Source of the DNA: Amblyornis subalaris
Lineage: Eukaryota > Chordata > Aves > Passeriformes > Ptilonorhynchidae
Assembly: GCA_018881555.1 (NCBI GenBank)
Contig: JACAXG010000013.1
Coordinates: forward strand, 7,044,191 to 7,108,190
DNA length: 64,000 nt
Direction of reading: 5' to 3'
Below the pieces are notes generated by a model. It worked only from the letters and a program-made list of their open reading frames with translations, was not told the DNA's origin and ran no database searches. Below, piece by piece: positions 1 to 13,407 of this stretch (the stretch's first letter is position 1; every line of letters begins with the position of its first letter). The position numbers were made by a program, and so were the translations under genes.

Positions 1-1646
1 AACTGTATGTCTTCATCTACTGCTCTTGAATATTATATTATAATTCGAAATTCTATTTGAATCAGAGCTTAATCAGGCTATGATATTTGTATCAGCATGC
101 TGTCCCTTATGAACTCTGCAATCCCTGGTTTATTACATTGGCTGAGCTCCTTATTTTTTAATATGTTTGAGGAGGAAGGACTTCTCCACTTTAAAGGCAA
201 AGTAAGACTGAGAGTGAGTGAGACCCTAGGAGTCACTGCCTGCATTTACGAAGAGAGGAGCCTGGTAGGGATTTTCACAAGTAGTTCAGAAAGTTTTTTA
301 ATTCCCAGTGGACTTAAAGTCCGTTTCTCTGGGGGCATTCCTACAGGGAGTGATCTGACCTCTTTCTTCCCCCGGGCCAGCAAGACGTGAGGCTGCTGGA
401 GGTCAGGCAGTTCTCTGAGCAGAGCACTGTGCTCCTGCATGATGCTCCTGCTCACCCTCAGCCTCAAGTCTGGCTCTGCCAGACAGCTCATTATGGTAGC
501 TTGCAGCACAGTTGTGTTTGGGTCTGTCTAAAGCCTTTTGGGAGATGTTCCCTAAATCCTTGTCACTGAGCCGCCCTCTCACACTGGATTCACAAGGGAA
601 CCTGTCCCTGCTGAACACCCAGAGAGAAATCTCTGTAGACTGCAACATGTGTAGCATAACTTGACCCTTGGGTTTTCTACCCCTAAGTAGTAGCAAGACC
701 TTAATGCACCAGAGTGGTTTAATGTCAGATTTTAGTGATCTATTAAAAAAGGCAAGATACATTTGTAAAATTGAAATCCACATTTAGACACGGTTCTTAC
801 ATACAGTGACTCCTAACCTGGGTGAAGACCTTTCCTCTACACAAGTCATTGATACAGCACAGCTGACTGCAGAAAATTACTAATTTATCTTTATTACATT
901 TTAAGTAATTAGAGCAAGGCCTATTTATGCTTTTTTAAATCTGCACAGTTTATTCTGCTGAGGTTTCCCCATGGACGAGGTGCTGTGTTCTCTGACACTA
1001 TAGTACAACCTATTGAACCTGCCTGCTCGGTCCTGTCTTCTTTTGTCACACTGGGACAGCTGAACAGACCAAGAAGCCTCTCCCTTAAGAACAGGGTAAC
1101 CCTTCAATTGGCTGATGGAGCTGAAGGTTCCAAAAGCAGAGACCTGTTCTCCTGGGGGAGTTTATTGTGTGAAAGAAAGGTTATGCATGGTAAATTCCAC
1201 CAGCAGAGAAAGAGCCTTTTGCACACACAAAAAGAACCAGTCTTTGGGAATATATAGCTCCATTTAAAAATAAATTAAAAAAGCTCTCAGAGATATCGAG
1301 TACTCTGTGTGTGGAGATAAAGGTATTAACTTTCTGGACTATTTTTTTGACAAAGGAGGAGTTCTGCTTTTGTCTTTGCAGAGACACTCTATCCCTCAGA
1401 GACTCTCAGGAAAAAAAATGAGTGTGACAAGCAGTGGAACTTTTCTTTTTTTTCCCTTCTGATGAAGTCTTCAGGGATTCACAACAGAGATTCAAATAAA
1501 AAGTGCTGAGAGCTTCCTGTGGGATGGCCAAACAGAAAACTGTGAGTGAGGCTGCTCAGCACTTTGCTGCTTCCCAAGAGCTTTTCTCTCTTCAGGTCAC
1601 CACATTGTTTTACTAAAATCCCATCCTATTAAAGTGAGGAATTATG
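1..1646. other. Non-coding single-copy DNA, nothing recognised
   Basis: No coding exon, RNA gene or interspersed repeat is recognisable. Open frames are short (up to about 126 codons), overlap on both strands and match no family I know. The AT-leaning text with scattered T and A runs is typical of avian intergenic or intronic DNA. Confidence 0.6.
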
Positions 1647-1664
1647 CACACACACACACACACA
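1647..1664. repeat. (CA)n microsatellite, 9 units
   Basis: Nine perfect CA dinucleotides follow ATTATG and run into GAGATCC. The tract is short for a bird dinucleotide microsatellite but could be length-polymorphic. Confidence 0.9.
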
Positions 1665-2583
1665 GAGATCCCTCTGCACCGAGGAGGGAGACTGAGGAAT
1701 TGCCTTGAATTTGCAAGAATTGCACAAACCAAATTAATGTCTGCAACTGCTGCTCTGCAACTCTTAGTTTCCTTACATCGTAAAGAACAATGTCATTCTT
1801 TCAGCCTCCAAATTTCCCGTTTTCAAAAAAAGGAAAACACTTCAAAAAAAGGAAAATCCTTGAACACTCTTGGCACAGCTGGAATTTAGATGCCTCATCA
1901 AAACCTTTTCTTCCATCTGCCACTGATGGATGTGAAAATACATAAACCTTTCTGGATTTACTATTTAGATCACTATTACATAGTGGCTTCAGATGCAAAT
2001 ATGTATTATAGCANTTTTCTGGTGCTGTTAAAGTCCAGTCCTCTGCTCACTAACCATGTCTCCTCCCTCTTTCCCTACATGTATCAATAGCTATGACACT
2101 TATTTGTTGTTACTTATGGATAAAACCCAACTCACATTTCAAACAAAACAGTACATGAAGTTATTTTGTCTCAGCATGCAACAGCTTCTGTAGCCATCTA
2201 TTCAGCACTGATATTTTTTTTCCAAATCCTCACTGTTATTTAAAAGAAGAGACCATACCCAAACAATCAGAGGTTGGTCGCTTTTCAAGGAATTTCATAT
2301 TTTCATGTCTTCAGTATGGATTGCTGTTGGTGCTGGGCATCCACATGTGCCCATGAAAGGGATGTCACGGAGAGAGATGAGTCAATAAGACTCACTGCTG
2401 ACCTGCAGACTAAAGACTTCAGAGTCCTATAAAGGCCACCTGAAAAACAGCACAGAATAAAAGCCCTGNAGACTTCTCAGTGGGAAGAGAGGTTTGGGAG
2501 TATGAGAAACCTTTATTGGAAATTGTCAGTGTGAGCAGCCACTGGTTGCTATGGCTCCAGTTTGACCTTAGGCTGATTTCTTA
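1665..2583. other. Non-coding DNA with a small A-rich direct repeat
   Basis: No gene is visible. At 1822-1856 a purine-rich unit (TTCAAAAAAAGGAAAA) occurs twice, 19 bases apart, which looks like a local tandem duplication. Single masked bases lie at 2014 and 2469. The last bases lead directly into a CR1 3' end. Confidence 0.6.
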
Positions 2584-3018
2584 GAATCATAGAACGATTT
2601 GGGAGGGAATGGACCCTGAAGATCATTTAGATCCAACCCCCTCCCCTGGGCAGGGACAACTTCCACCAGATCAGGTTGCTCTTAACCCCATCCAACCTGG
2701 CTGTGGACACTTCCAGGCATGGGACAGCCACAGCTTCTCTGGGCAACCTGTGCCAGGGCCTCACCACTCTCACAGGAAAGAATTTCTTCCTAATATGTAA
2801 TCTAACCCTCCCCTCTGTCAGTTTGAAGCCATTTTACCTTCTCCTGTCACTCCATGCCCTTGTCCAGAGTCCTTTTCCGTCTCTCTTGGAGCTCCTTTTG
2901 GCACTGTAAGGTGCTGTAAGGCTCCCCCAGAGCCTTTTCTTGTCCAGGCTGAACAGCCCCAGCTCTCTCAGCCTGCCCTTGTTTAATGTCTGTCTGCTGC
3001 TGAACAGGGTGGCCTCAA
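2584..3018 (-). mobile_element. CR1 LINE 3' end, 5'-truncated, minus strand
   Basis: On the plus strand this starts with GAATCATAGAA, the complement of the CR1 3' terminal motif. It then follows the CR1 3' UTR and tail order: a GATCATTTAGATCCAACCCC-type block, GGGCAGGGACA, CTTCCACCAGATCAGGTTGC, a TCCAACCTGG block, ACAGGAAAGAATTTCTTCC, then CCAGGCTGAACAGCCCC. Similarity fades near GGTGGCCTC. Only the last 435 bases or so of the element are present, the usual outcome of abortive reverse transcription. Open frames through it are chance frames in repeat DNA. The inner boundary is approximate. Confidence 0.95.
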
Positions 3019-6000
3019 GCTAAATGACTCATCTGCAACCTCCCAAGGAACAGCAGTTTATGGGAAACATGGAAGGGATGGAACAGGACTTTCCATTAGC
3101 CACTAGCTGTTTAGGAATACTCAGGTATTAATATAAAGCATGGCTTGGTCTCTGAGAGTAAGACAAAAATATCTTTAGGAAAGAAAAAGTTTGCACAGTC
3201 TCTCAGAAAAGCACAGTGTAGTTTTCAAATTCTCAGTTCTTGTAACATTTCTTCAGCATCAAAGTGTTTTACTTTAAAGATTCTCAACTCCCCTGAGAAT
3301 CTTAGCTGTCATTATTTTTAAATGCAAATTTCTATCTTCTACACTGCTTAGATTCCCTGAACCCCATACCAGTAACTTCTAATAGCTCAGAAAACCAAAA
3401 GGCAACCCAATTGAATCTAATTTTAATGGTTTTTAAAATCCCCAAATATTTTGCTGTCTCGGGGAGCTTGATTCTCAAATTATTTTAGAAATTATTCTTT
3501 GTATGGCTTAACCATAGCAAGGACAAGGGAAGAGAGAGAGATTCAGAATAAGAGCAGCAGATGCTGGACTGAAGGAAGCCAGGGAGCATCCTCATGACAG
3601 TCTGGATGAAGAAGCTGGGGCAGGGAACTGAAATGACCTTTCTATTATGCAAGAGACTAATGTCAACCTCATTAACAGAGTTCCCAATTCTGGTGCCCTT
3701 TCTAATCATCCATTTTGCTTCCTCTAGAGTACTCCAGACAGAAAAATATTCCAATAGCACTCAGGGCCTTATAGGATACAAATCTTTTCTCTTGAACCCT
3801 ATGACTCAGCATTAATCTTCAGTGGAAAACAAGTGATTAGAAGAACTTGATGATAACTCTATTACAAATTAAAGGGCAGTGGTAAAGAAATAAGCCCCAT
3901 TTATTTTCTCCTCACATCGGTTCCCAATTGATGCAAGTCTATTAACACTAATAGAGCTAATCCTGGTTTGATCCAGTGCAGTTGAGCAAGAACTCCCTCT
4001 TTGTCTTTCTTAGACCTGCAATACCATCTTTTGGGATCTTGGCTGTAGAACCTCTGGGTGGAAAGAGCCTTTGGTAGTTATAAGATCATGAAATTAAACC
4101 TGAGAAAGCCTAGTGATGCCTCCAGCAGACAGCTCTTCAGAAGGTGTCTTAGTGAAGGAAGCTGAGGAGTCTGATCAAAAATCAACAATAAAAAGTTAAA
4201 AATAAAAACCCAGATGGGAGAAGTAATGGATGTACTTTGATTTTAAGTATCACAGCGACNTTCTATGAGATCCAAACTCCATTTGAGGCAAACGGGTTTG
4301 AAATTGTTCACCTTTCAAGGAAGGTGTGGCTGCAGGACAGCTTTCCACACAGGGAATCTGTCTCAACAGATCTATCTCCTTGTTTTGGAAAAGGATTTGG
4401 GGACCTACGGCTGGAAATTCCAAGGCTTACTTATATATTTGAAATAAATAACCAGTTTTCTTACCACCATGCTGTATCAGAAGAGTGCTGCATGCCTGAT
4501 TTATACAAGAAGGCCCACTGGCATTACTGCAGATGTAAGTAGGAGTTAGTAATTATAAGCAGTCAGAAACCAAAATAGTGAGGGAAATAATCTATTTCTT
4601 CCCTTGTCATGCAAAATTATAAGATTATGTATTACAAGGAGTGGTGTTTCAATGGTTAGAATTAGATTCTTTAGAAAAAGTCATGATATAAATCCTGCAG
4701 TATGGATGATTTGTGTTGACAGAGTATTCTACAACTTTTGAAATCCTTTTCAGCTTGGACTCCAATATCCTGCATCATTCATGAAGCTCTTTGAAGTGCT
4801 CGTTTATAGAAAAGGCCACACATATCTGCAGAGGACCAAGTTATCCAAGCTGACTAAATTTTTGCATCCATTCTTCTGCTGAAGAAAAAATTATTTTTCC
4901 GGCTAGGAGAGAATAATTTGGTAAGACTTTGTAAGTCTGTAAAATAACAGCAGCAACCTTTAAATGCTAAATATTTGCAGAACTTCTAGCAAATATACTC
5001 TTCTGGCTACAGTGATTACCTGCCTACTGAAATGTTTGCATACCTGCCCGGTTTTAGTATCACCCTTTGCTGAGTGTAATACAGTGTTAAATCATTTTTC
5101 AGTGTAATCTTGTAAAGGACAATTGCTGTTTGAGCTACAGCAGCTAAACCCAAGATTAATTACAGAGGGGAAAAAAATGGCAGGGCAGCCCAGGAAACAA
5201 CTCCGTGGGAAGTTTGCCGTTAGACTGTCACATCTGCAACTGAGAGGGGCTCCAAGCTTGGCTTCAAGGTGAGATCCTCACATTCCCAAAGAGGAAACAC
5301 ATGAGGAGGGTCCTGCCTGCAGCACTGGGCTTGATGCAGCATCAAGTTGTCAGCACGACCACAGGAGTGAAACGGCAGACGTGGGAGGAAGGCAAGAATT
5401 TCTGCACACGTGGCTCCTCTGGAAGGCTCCTTTCCAGAGCCGTCCAAGCATTGATTTGTATGTTTATTTGTGTTTATTTTTCCAAATCCAGCTTTAACTT
5501 AAGGCTTGTTGTCTTAAACATGGGTTACACCGAGCAGCAGTACAACCAGCATCCTTCAGCAATTTCCAGAGCTGTTCCGAAAAGAGGAGCCCTGTGAAGC
5601 TTTGTGGAAAGTATTTTCTGTTCTATCAGCTGCAATTATGCTTTGAAGAGTGGATTAAATGACAGAGTCCCACTTCTCAAACCTTATTTACTTGACAGGT
5701 ATTGACTCAAAAATTTTGAATCTTTTCTCCTTGGATGCAGCTCTGATTATGCCTTTTGGGTCTCAGATTGGTGGACAGTAACATTCTGGTGACAAGATGA
5801 TAAAACTGACATTCTTGGAGTACAGTTTATTGTACAAATTACTGCACTATAATATACTATGCCAGATGAAATAAATAGACCATACTTCCCATTTTTTGAA
5901 CCTTGTACAATCATTAATACTTATGTAAATTGGATATTAAATGTCACTTTTTTTTTTTGACATCCAAATCTCTCCATAAACTCTCTGAAATGTAGAGGTT

Positions 6001-9000
6001 TCTGCCTCCAATACTGGCCCATTAGGAGTTTTCATGCATGTTTATTCTGTTAAAACATTTTTAACATGCTTCATGTGCAAGATCCTTTCCCTCTTCAGGC
6101 CTCCCTTTCTCATTACCACTGCTGAGATGCATTTTTCTTCCACTTGTCAAATGCAATTTCTGGACACAAGATTCTTTATCTTTTACACTTTGCAGGTGGG
6201 GAATTAGAGATTAATAATGATATACCAGTTGGAGCTTTTTTGATTCCTAATTCAGCATAGGTTTTGGCTTATGACCACATCAATGTCCTAAAACATTACG
6301 CACTTATAAAATGCTTGGGGGCTAATGTTAATGTAAAGGGCTGGAGTCATGGAATAAATGTTGACTGAATTCCCATCACGTGATCTCATTGCATTTTAGA
6401 AGTAATACAATTTCACCTTCATTTAAAAATACATCTTCATCCAAAACCTGCACATAGAGGGTTTCAGTGTTACTACCCTTAGAGAAATTGTCCCTGATGC
6501 TGTTTTTTCCATGCATGATTTATAGCAGCCTATGTCACAGATGTCTTATTCAGGAGACAGATATGCCAGAGAAATAGGGTCAAACAAGTTCTGAAGCAGT
6601 GATGAAATACACCCTCTGAAGATGCATAATCTACATCAAAATAAATGACTTAGTAAATACCAGAGTAGCCCCAAACTCTGAAGATTTTAAGAAATGAAAT
6701 ACATGGCTTGGTGGAAAGGCAGCAAAGGGACATGCGTATCAGTGAGAGCAGATATAGGGCACTGTAAACAGAAGTCACATACTTAATATTTAATTGCTGG
6801 AATTTTGCCTTANATGTCACTTTGAAGTCAAGAATTTTCCAAAACAGAAATTTGGCTAAAGTACCACGGCAGGACTCAAACAGCAGAGGTATCATGAACT
6901 GCTTTCTCTTTTCCCTTTTGTTCCCGTTACACCACAGTGTAGTGTTTTCCTGCATAAACATCTTGTCACTAAGGGAATCTTAGAGGAGCCACCCAGCCTT
7001 CAAATGTGCCTGTGCAGCAGCATGCAAGTGGTTCTCAGGGGCTGGAAAAGGTGCTGCTGATGCACTCAGTCCTCTGACGTTACCCTTGTCCTGAGAATTC
7101 TTCAAACCCAAGTTTGTTCTGAGCATTAAATNGGCCTTGAGATGAAACAGCTGCCTGGGTTTCCTTGGAAGGAGACCAACTGGCTATTAAGGAAGGCATT
7201 GGNTATCCTAAGCAGTGTTCCTGATCTTGTCCTTTCATCTAGTGTCTCATGACACAGAATGATCTCTCTCTTGCAGCTTGTGAATGTNTTAGAGGTGCTG
7301 GCTGAACAGCTTCTCCTCTTTCCCCCAGCTCAACAGTCCTCACTGATTTTTAAAGCAGTTCAAAAAGCCACCCAATAACATCAACATCAAGTAAAGGCTT
7401 TAGCCTTGGACTGTACAAATATCCCATTCTCATAGTACCCAAACGAGCTAAACACTGCCATAATAAAAAAAAATGGGCAAAAAGCCTTTAGGTAATGAGG
7501 AACCAGGTGTACTGGAACAACTCTGTGCTGTCACATCAGCTGGTGAAGCAACGTGAGCATTCCCTGGGTGTTCCCACAGCAGGCAGAGCCAGATGCCAGC
7601 ACCTTGTCCCACCCACTGCACTCATCACTCTCACCACAGCTGGGCCGTTTAGCCTGGATTTCCTTTACAAATAAAATCCATAAGTACAAAACAAACTCAT
7701 GAAGTACAACACTTCCTTTTTTGCTGAAGCAAAATATATAAATGCATGAGTATTCTTTCAGAAATTTTGACCTTTTCTGCTTTTCTTCAGATCCAGAGCA
7801 AAATCCCGTTTCTTATGATTGCCATCCCTAATGAGACAGAACTGCTGTCCCCTTCACGGCTCCCTGCAGCTGACTCAACAAGTCAGTGTGTGTGATGGCA
7901 ACATTTTGGAAAAAAGGCAGGTTGAAACACTGTGATACTTCTCTCATCACCATGGAATCATTCCTGATTAAAAAATGCTTTTCCACAAGTGTGGTAGTTT
8001 AGTGTTTATTAAAACCTAGAGATCAATAGGTTTTCTTAATATGTAATGCCTCTGGGTATCATACAGCACCATAAAACAGAAGAATTCCTATAAGCTGTGT
8101 GCTTGGTACTCAGATGAAAATTTTAACCTTTCAGGAGAAAAAAAACACCTCAGTCCCCCCCACACCTGCTTCCCTCAAGAATCCACTTAATCATTTTTTG
8201 AAATTTAATAAGGTTTTAGGAGTGATAACAGTGTGCTGGGTTACAGCAATGGAAGGGAATGGATTATTCTAACCTTTAACAAGAGCAAATGTGAAGGGCA
8301 ATTACTTTGTGAGATTTTCCGAAGTTGGAAACAAAATCTTAGCTGCTTGAAGTCTATTGTTTCATCTTTCTTCTTCACAGCCATCTCCTGTTTAACTTCC
8401 CCCAGCAGGCAGCCTGGGGTTACGGTACCACCAAACAAGCTGAACCCACACGGGGAAATTAAATTAATNGTTGTACGATACATCTTAGGAGGTGAGAGCT
8501 GAAACAGAAACAGGGGAAGACTCCTGTGCTGAGTTCTGCAGCAGATCAGAGCATTTTATCCCCATGGTTCTTCTGGGTTTAGGCATATCCCATGAACAGA
8601 GGAATCCACTCACCTCACTGTCCCCAAAGGGTGAGAGTACAAGAGCTATTGAACCTGTGTAACAGCAGAACAAATAATATGCAAATCACTACTTTGAACC
8701 CTGGTTCTGATCCGTGTTTTCATTCCCACCAAAGGGCGCTTTTCAATGGAGGCTTTGATCAGGCAGGCTTTGGTGATAACTTTGATGATTCTCAGTCAGT
8801 TGTTCTGTTGTTGGCAGTAGNCTGGAATTGCTGCATTCACTCTGTTAAAAGTTTCCATTACTTCAGCACAGGCATTACAGAACATCTCTAACCTGAGCTG
8901 GGAAGAAAGGCAGGAGGGAAAGGACNGGGGAGGATCTGGTATGGAGCAGAGGGTTTGGTGTGTATTTCTTCTTTCTGCTTTTCAGAGGCAGAGGAAGGTG

Positions 9001-10370
9001 CAGATCTACAGAAAACTCAAGTCAAGTCACTCTTAAACCATGAATTTTCAGAAATTGAATTGGGGGTGCCATGTTTAGCACTATGAGCTATTTTCTGGTG
9101 TGTTGCTGACTACAGTCAACAACAGATTTGCCTTCTATATTTCTTTTTTTTCTTTTAAATAACACAATTACGCAATAACTGCCTGCTATTTATCCTACTC
9201 AAGTCGCTAGAAATGTATGGGAGACTTAAAAAGCAACATGAGTGAGCCCTTGATTATAGATATAGAGAGCTGTCACAACCTCTGCCTGCTGAGAGAGCTC
9301 CTGGAATAAATGTGTNTGTCTCTGTTTCAGACATATCTTTCACCTCCTCATCTCATTGGGATCCTCCCCATGGTGCCTGGGTTGAAGCCCTGTTGCATCA
9401 ACTTTGAATTAGATTATTTACAAACCAGAATTGTCAGGTTTTTTAAGAGCAGGAAGAAGACAGAGCAAAATGGTATAAAAAGCTTGGAAAACTTTTTTTG
9501 AAAAATTCTAATGGAAAGGGAAGGTAGTACACAAAGAAACACTGGCGAGGGAGAAATGCAAGAGATGGACTGTATTAAATCAGCATAGATAAACCTTCTC
9601 ACTGAAGCTCACACATGACTGTGCAGTCAGTCTGTACACATTTTACCAGTAACCAAAGAATCATAACAACCTGTATATCAGCTATACCAAAGTAAGAAAG
9701 CCCACAGTCATTACTATTGCATTTTTAGCTTTAGTTTTGGGGTTTTTTCTCTTTAAAGCTGACTACATTTAAGAGTTTAGGCTTATTGTGTACCACATTC
9801 TTTTTTTTCTTTTTAAGAAATATTTATTTTAAGATTTATTTAACTTTTCACTGATATTAAAAATTTCAAATCTAAAACATCACAGGTGATGTGTACAGCT
9901 GTGATTCTTTTTTCAGTCCAGCAACTCTGTAGTTTCTCAACTTGAACCCCTACGAAATATCACAGCAGATTGGGGGAAAAAAAGTCACTTCAGCTTGAAA
10001 TGGCTTCAGGCCTTTCTTTGTCCTCTGCAAACTGTAATAGTGATCAGAGAGCTACAGGACAAGAGGATGCAAATACATCAAACACTCATCTTGCCAGACA
10101 CCACCCATTTCTTTAGATTTTTGCTTGGGTTGACTTAGCCCAAGATCTCATCTGGGAACCATCAGACCTCAGGACTGTGAAATTTGGCTTTTGTAGCTTC
10201 ACTGTAGGAATGACCTAACACATTGCCCATGAAGAGCTCCCTCTCTCTGGGTTTGATATAGATTTGCAAAATGATTCTGCTTCGCTGGGAGATGAGGTGT
10301 GGGGAGCGGGAGAGCACAAGAGGCAATGCACGCAGGCACGAGGCGTTGCTGCTGCTCGCTGGGGACAGCT
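3019..10370. other. Non-coding single-copy DNA, no gene recognised
   Basis: I see no convincing exon, RNA gene or repeat of recent origin in this stretch. Isolated N bases occur about once per 0.6 kb. An 11-base T run lies at 5948-5958. The longest open frame here (4237-4542, plus) contains an N, has no recognisable domain and lies in unremarkable sequence. The region may be intergenic or intronic. Confidence 0.55.
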
Positions 10371-13300
10371 CTGCTGNCTCATTAATTCCTAGCCCTGCTG
10401 TTAATCTTGGATGCTCACTTGGTTCTGCGACCCCGCCAGGTTTTCCATTTCACACTGCCCTCTGCAACATTNCTTTTCCAGCTGGTTTTCTCTCGCTGGA
10501 ACACTGCTGCTCTCTAGCTTTCAAAACTCCTTGTATCCTCAACTTTGCTCTCACGAGTGCTTTCTTCACACTCTTCACTGATTTCCTGTCTAAATTCAGC
10601 TGAAAACATATTATTCATGTCCTAGGCAAAGATGCCATNTTTCTATTGCATGCTTTTAAAATGCAGGAGCAGAAATTACCCCCCTCTGAAAGGAAGGTGA
10701 TCAAAAGCAATCCATCTCCCAGCAGCAAAGATACAGTGGAAGGACAAATGTTTACAGCACATNGGAAACATGGAGTTTCTCGTGGACNCAGTGTCCTGCA
10801 AAGCTGAAAAGTGTACATACAGGCAAAAATCANGGATCAAGTCACACATGTTCACTATTTTTCCTGCTTACTGGAATGACAATTATCANCCATGCTGAAA
10901 CCAGCTCCCTGTACACCTCAGGGACTCATTCATTCACCCAGCAATATGAAATATGACCGTAAATTATTTCATAAGTACCCAAAAAGCTTCAAACNTCATG
11001 TGTCTGGGAAAACGTGCCCTCCTCTGGCTACACATGGAGCAACTCTCGTTAGTGGCATGACTGATGCACTCTGCACAGCTTCTCGTGCCACTGACCGTCA
11101 TCTGACCCTGGCATTCCCTCCCTGGCTTTGTTANGTCAGAGGTGTGGGCAGTGACTTGCTTTTACAGTTTATCTTCCTTCCTCTTATGTAGGCAGAAAAA
11201 GAATAAAGAAACAGAAAAAAAAGTAAGAACATTTAACCTGTGCGTGAAGATGCTGCCATANGGAAGAGGCTCTGATACATCTGGATGGCCTTGGGAAGGA
11301 GCCTTTGGCTGTGTGTGGGAAGCTCCAGGTGCTGCGTGGGGAGGGCACTGCTGTGAGACCCCCAGAGAGCCCAGGGACAGCAGGAGCCTGAACAGGGCTG
11401 GTANCTGGCGTGTGGAGAGTGGCTGTGGCAGCCACACTGAGGGCAGGCAGGGCAGAGGAAACACCAGCACCGGGAAAGTCAGTGGTTTTGGAATAGGTGA
11501 GGTTTGTAGGAGAAATCTGGCATGGCTAAACACTCTTTATAATCTCCAGCAAGTGTTGGGGTTTTTATCTGAAGATAAAGGTACAGCCTCTAATTAATCA
11601 CCCTTTTCAGGTAACATTTGTGTAAGAAAGGTCTGAGCTTGGCCAGCTCATCAAAGGAACACTTCAGCAGGGCTCTGGCTGTGGCCCGACTGCCCCACCA
11701 GGACAGATGCACGACTCTCCCCCCTNCAAACCTAAGGAAACCCTCCCATGCTCAGCCCTACCTGCTCAAAGCTAGAGTGATGACCTGGAAATCACTGGGA
11801 TCTAAAGGCATATGATCAATAAACTGACTTTGATTTCACACATCTAAAGACAACTTCAGAAGCCTGAACTCTGGAGAGAGGGGCTGTCCTTTATGCAANC
11901 AGATTTGTCAGCAAGGGAGAACTCTTTGATCTGGATCTTTTGCAAAGGCTTCTCCCGACCTTTCCTCCCACACACAAGCATCTCTTGGGACACAGATCCA
12001 GCCAAGNCTTTGAATTCAATTCGTATTCTTCGACTTTTCTTGTGTGTTCATCTTGTGTTTCAATGATTAATCTGAGAGCAAAATTCATCTTTGCTTACAA
12101 ACTTCCTGTGAGAAGAAGAGTTCGGTTTTGAATTTGGTGTGTGAGTGTTGATTCTTTTAGACACAGAGAAGTATTTAATTAGGAATACCAAGGGTGGAAA
12201 CTGCGTCGTGCAGTCCTCAACTCACCTGTGTTTGGGGCAGCTGTGGGCAGGACTCTGAGGCAAAGGAGGAGGGAGATCCTGGGTGAGACCTCAGTAGNCC
12301 TGTGACCATCGACACCCATCCCTGGCTGGGTTTTGTAGCACAAAACGTGCTGTGAAAAGGCACCTGAAACTGGGACCAAGTTACACGTCTGGGGATCCCT
12401 GCTTCAGTCATTTCCAACAGCCAGAGCNTTAGCTGGATTCCTACTTGCTCAGCGCAGTTTGGGAACAGAATGGCACAGAGTTTAAGAAGCAGATGTATTT
12501 ATCNCTGGCTAGAACTGACTTAACCAAGATCACTTTTATTAATCATTATGGCAATCTGTAAATGCTATTGAGCAAANGCTTCCTGTAGTTACTCGGCCAA
12601 GTGTAACAGGGGTCTTCTTGTAGGGGCAGACCTGAGCAAAGACATGAACAGAAAGAGCTGTTTGCAACTCGAAGCCTTAAGGCAGCCAACAGTGCCCTCT
12701 TCGGGGTTCCTGCTGAATTCCTTCAGTTAACCAGGTATTTACAAACTGGTGGCTGTAAAACTCTCTGTTTTGCCTTTACTTCATTCCTCTTTTTATGCTT
12801 ACAAAGCGTGATGTGTGCAACACTAAGCATCAGTGGAAAAAAAAAATTATAAAATAGTTTTTTTAATTGTTACTTTCAATATTAGATACTGACAGGTATC
12901 AGACAGACTACACGTATCTCTAGACCATGGTCCAGCATGCTTATATTTATTTGTAGTCTATATCAAGACAAAGAAAAATTTCCAGCTGAAAATAAATTAC
13001 ACACTAAACTCACCAGATGCCAGTTTAGATGCTAAAATAATCATGACTTGAGTCAGGGTTCAATATCATAAAATAGAAATTGTCTGGACTTAATTGAAAT
13101 TCTGAAAATGCCCCTCTGCCCCCATCACTGACACAAGCCCCCTGTGAGCCATGACTGGCTCCACCTTCATCCCCACTCTAACTCCCCTCAGAGAAGCTCC
13201 TACCCCTTCATCACCTAGAAAAGTTTCTCAGGAGCCCCAAAGCCCTACTTTAATTTACATCCCTTGAACTACAGTTTAAATGTCTGGCTCTTTGTCACTT

Positions 13301-13407
13301 AAGTCTGTGCTATCCCAATTCTTCCTTACAGTGGGAAGTTGAGATAGAGTTTCCTTAGGTCTTTCTGAGCATCTCTGCAAAATTCATTTGAGGTTCCCCT
13401 TCAGGTN
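10371..13407. other. Non-coding stretch dense in single masked bases
   Basis: Roughly twenty isolated N positions fall here, starting at 10378 and ending at 13407, with six between 10639 and 10995. A GC-richer patch lies at about 11250-11480. Open frames on both strands across it (up to 151 codons) are explained by the local lack of AT-rich stop codons and match nothing I recognise. A minus-strand splice-site pair lies at 12226-12254 and is treated as a weak candidate only. Confidence 0.55.

Noticed and set aside
2609..2909. Two overlapping plus-strand frames that look proline-rich
   Set aside because: They are translations of the antisense strand of a CR1 3' end, not a gene.
11142..11597. 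151-codon plus-strand frame and its minus-strand partner
   Set aside because: Both sit in a GC-richer patch with few stops, contain masked bases and match no known protein.
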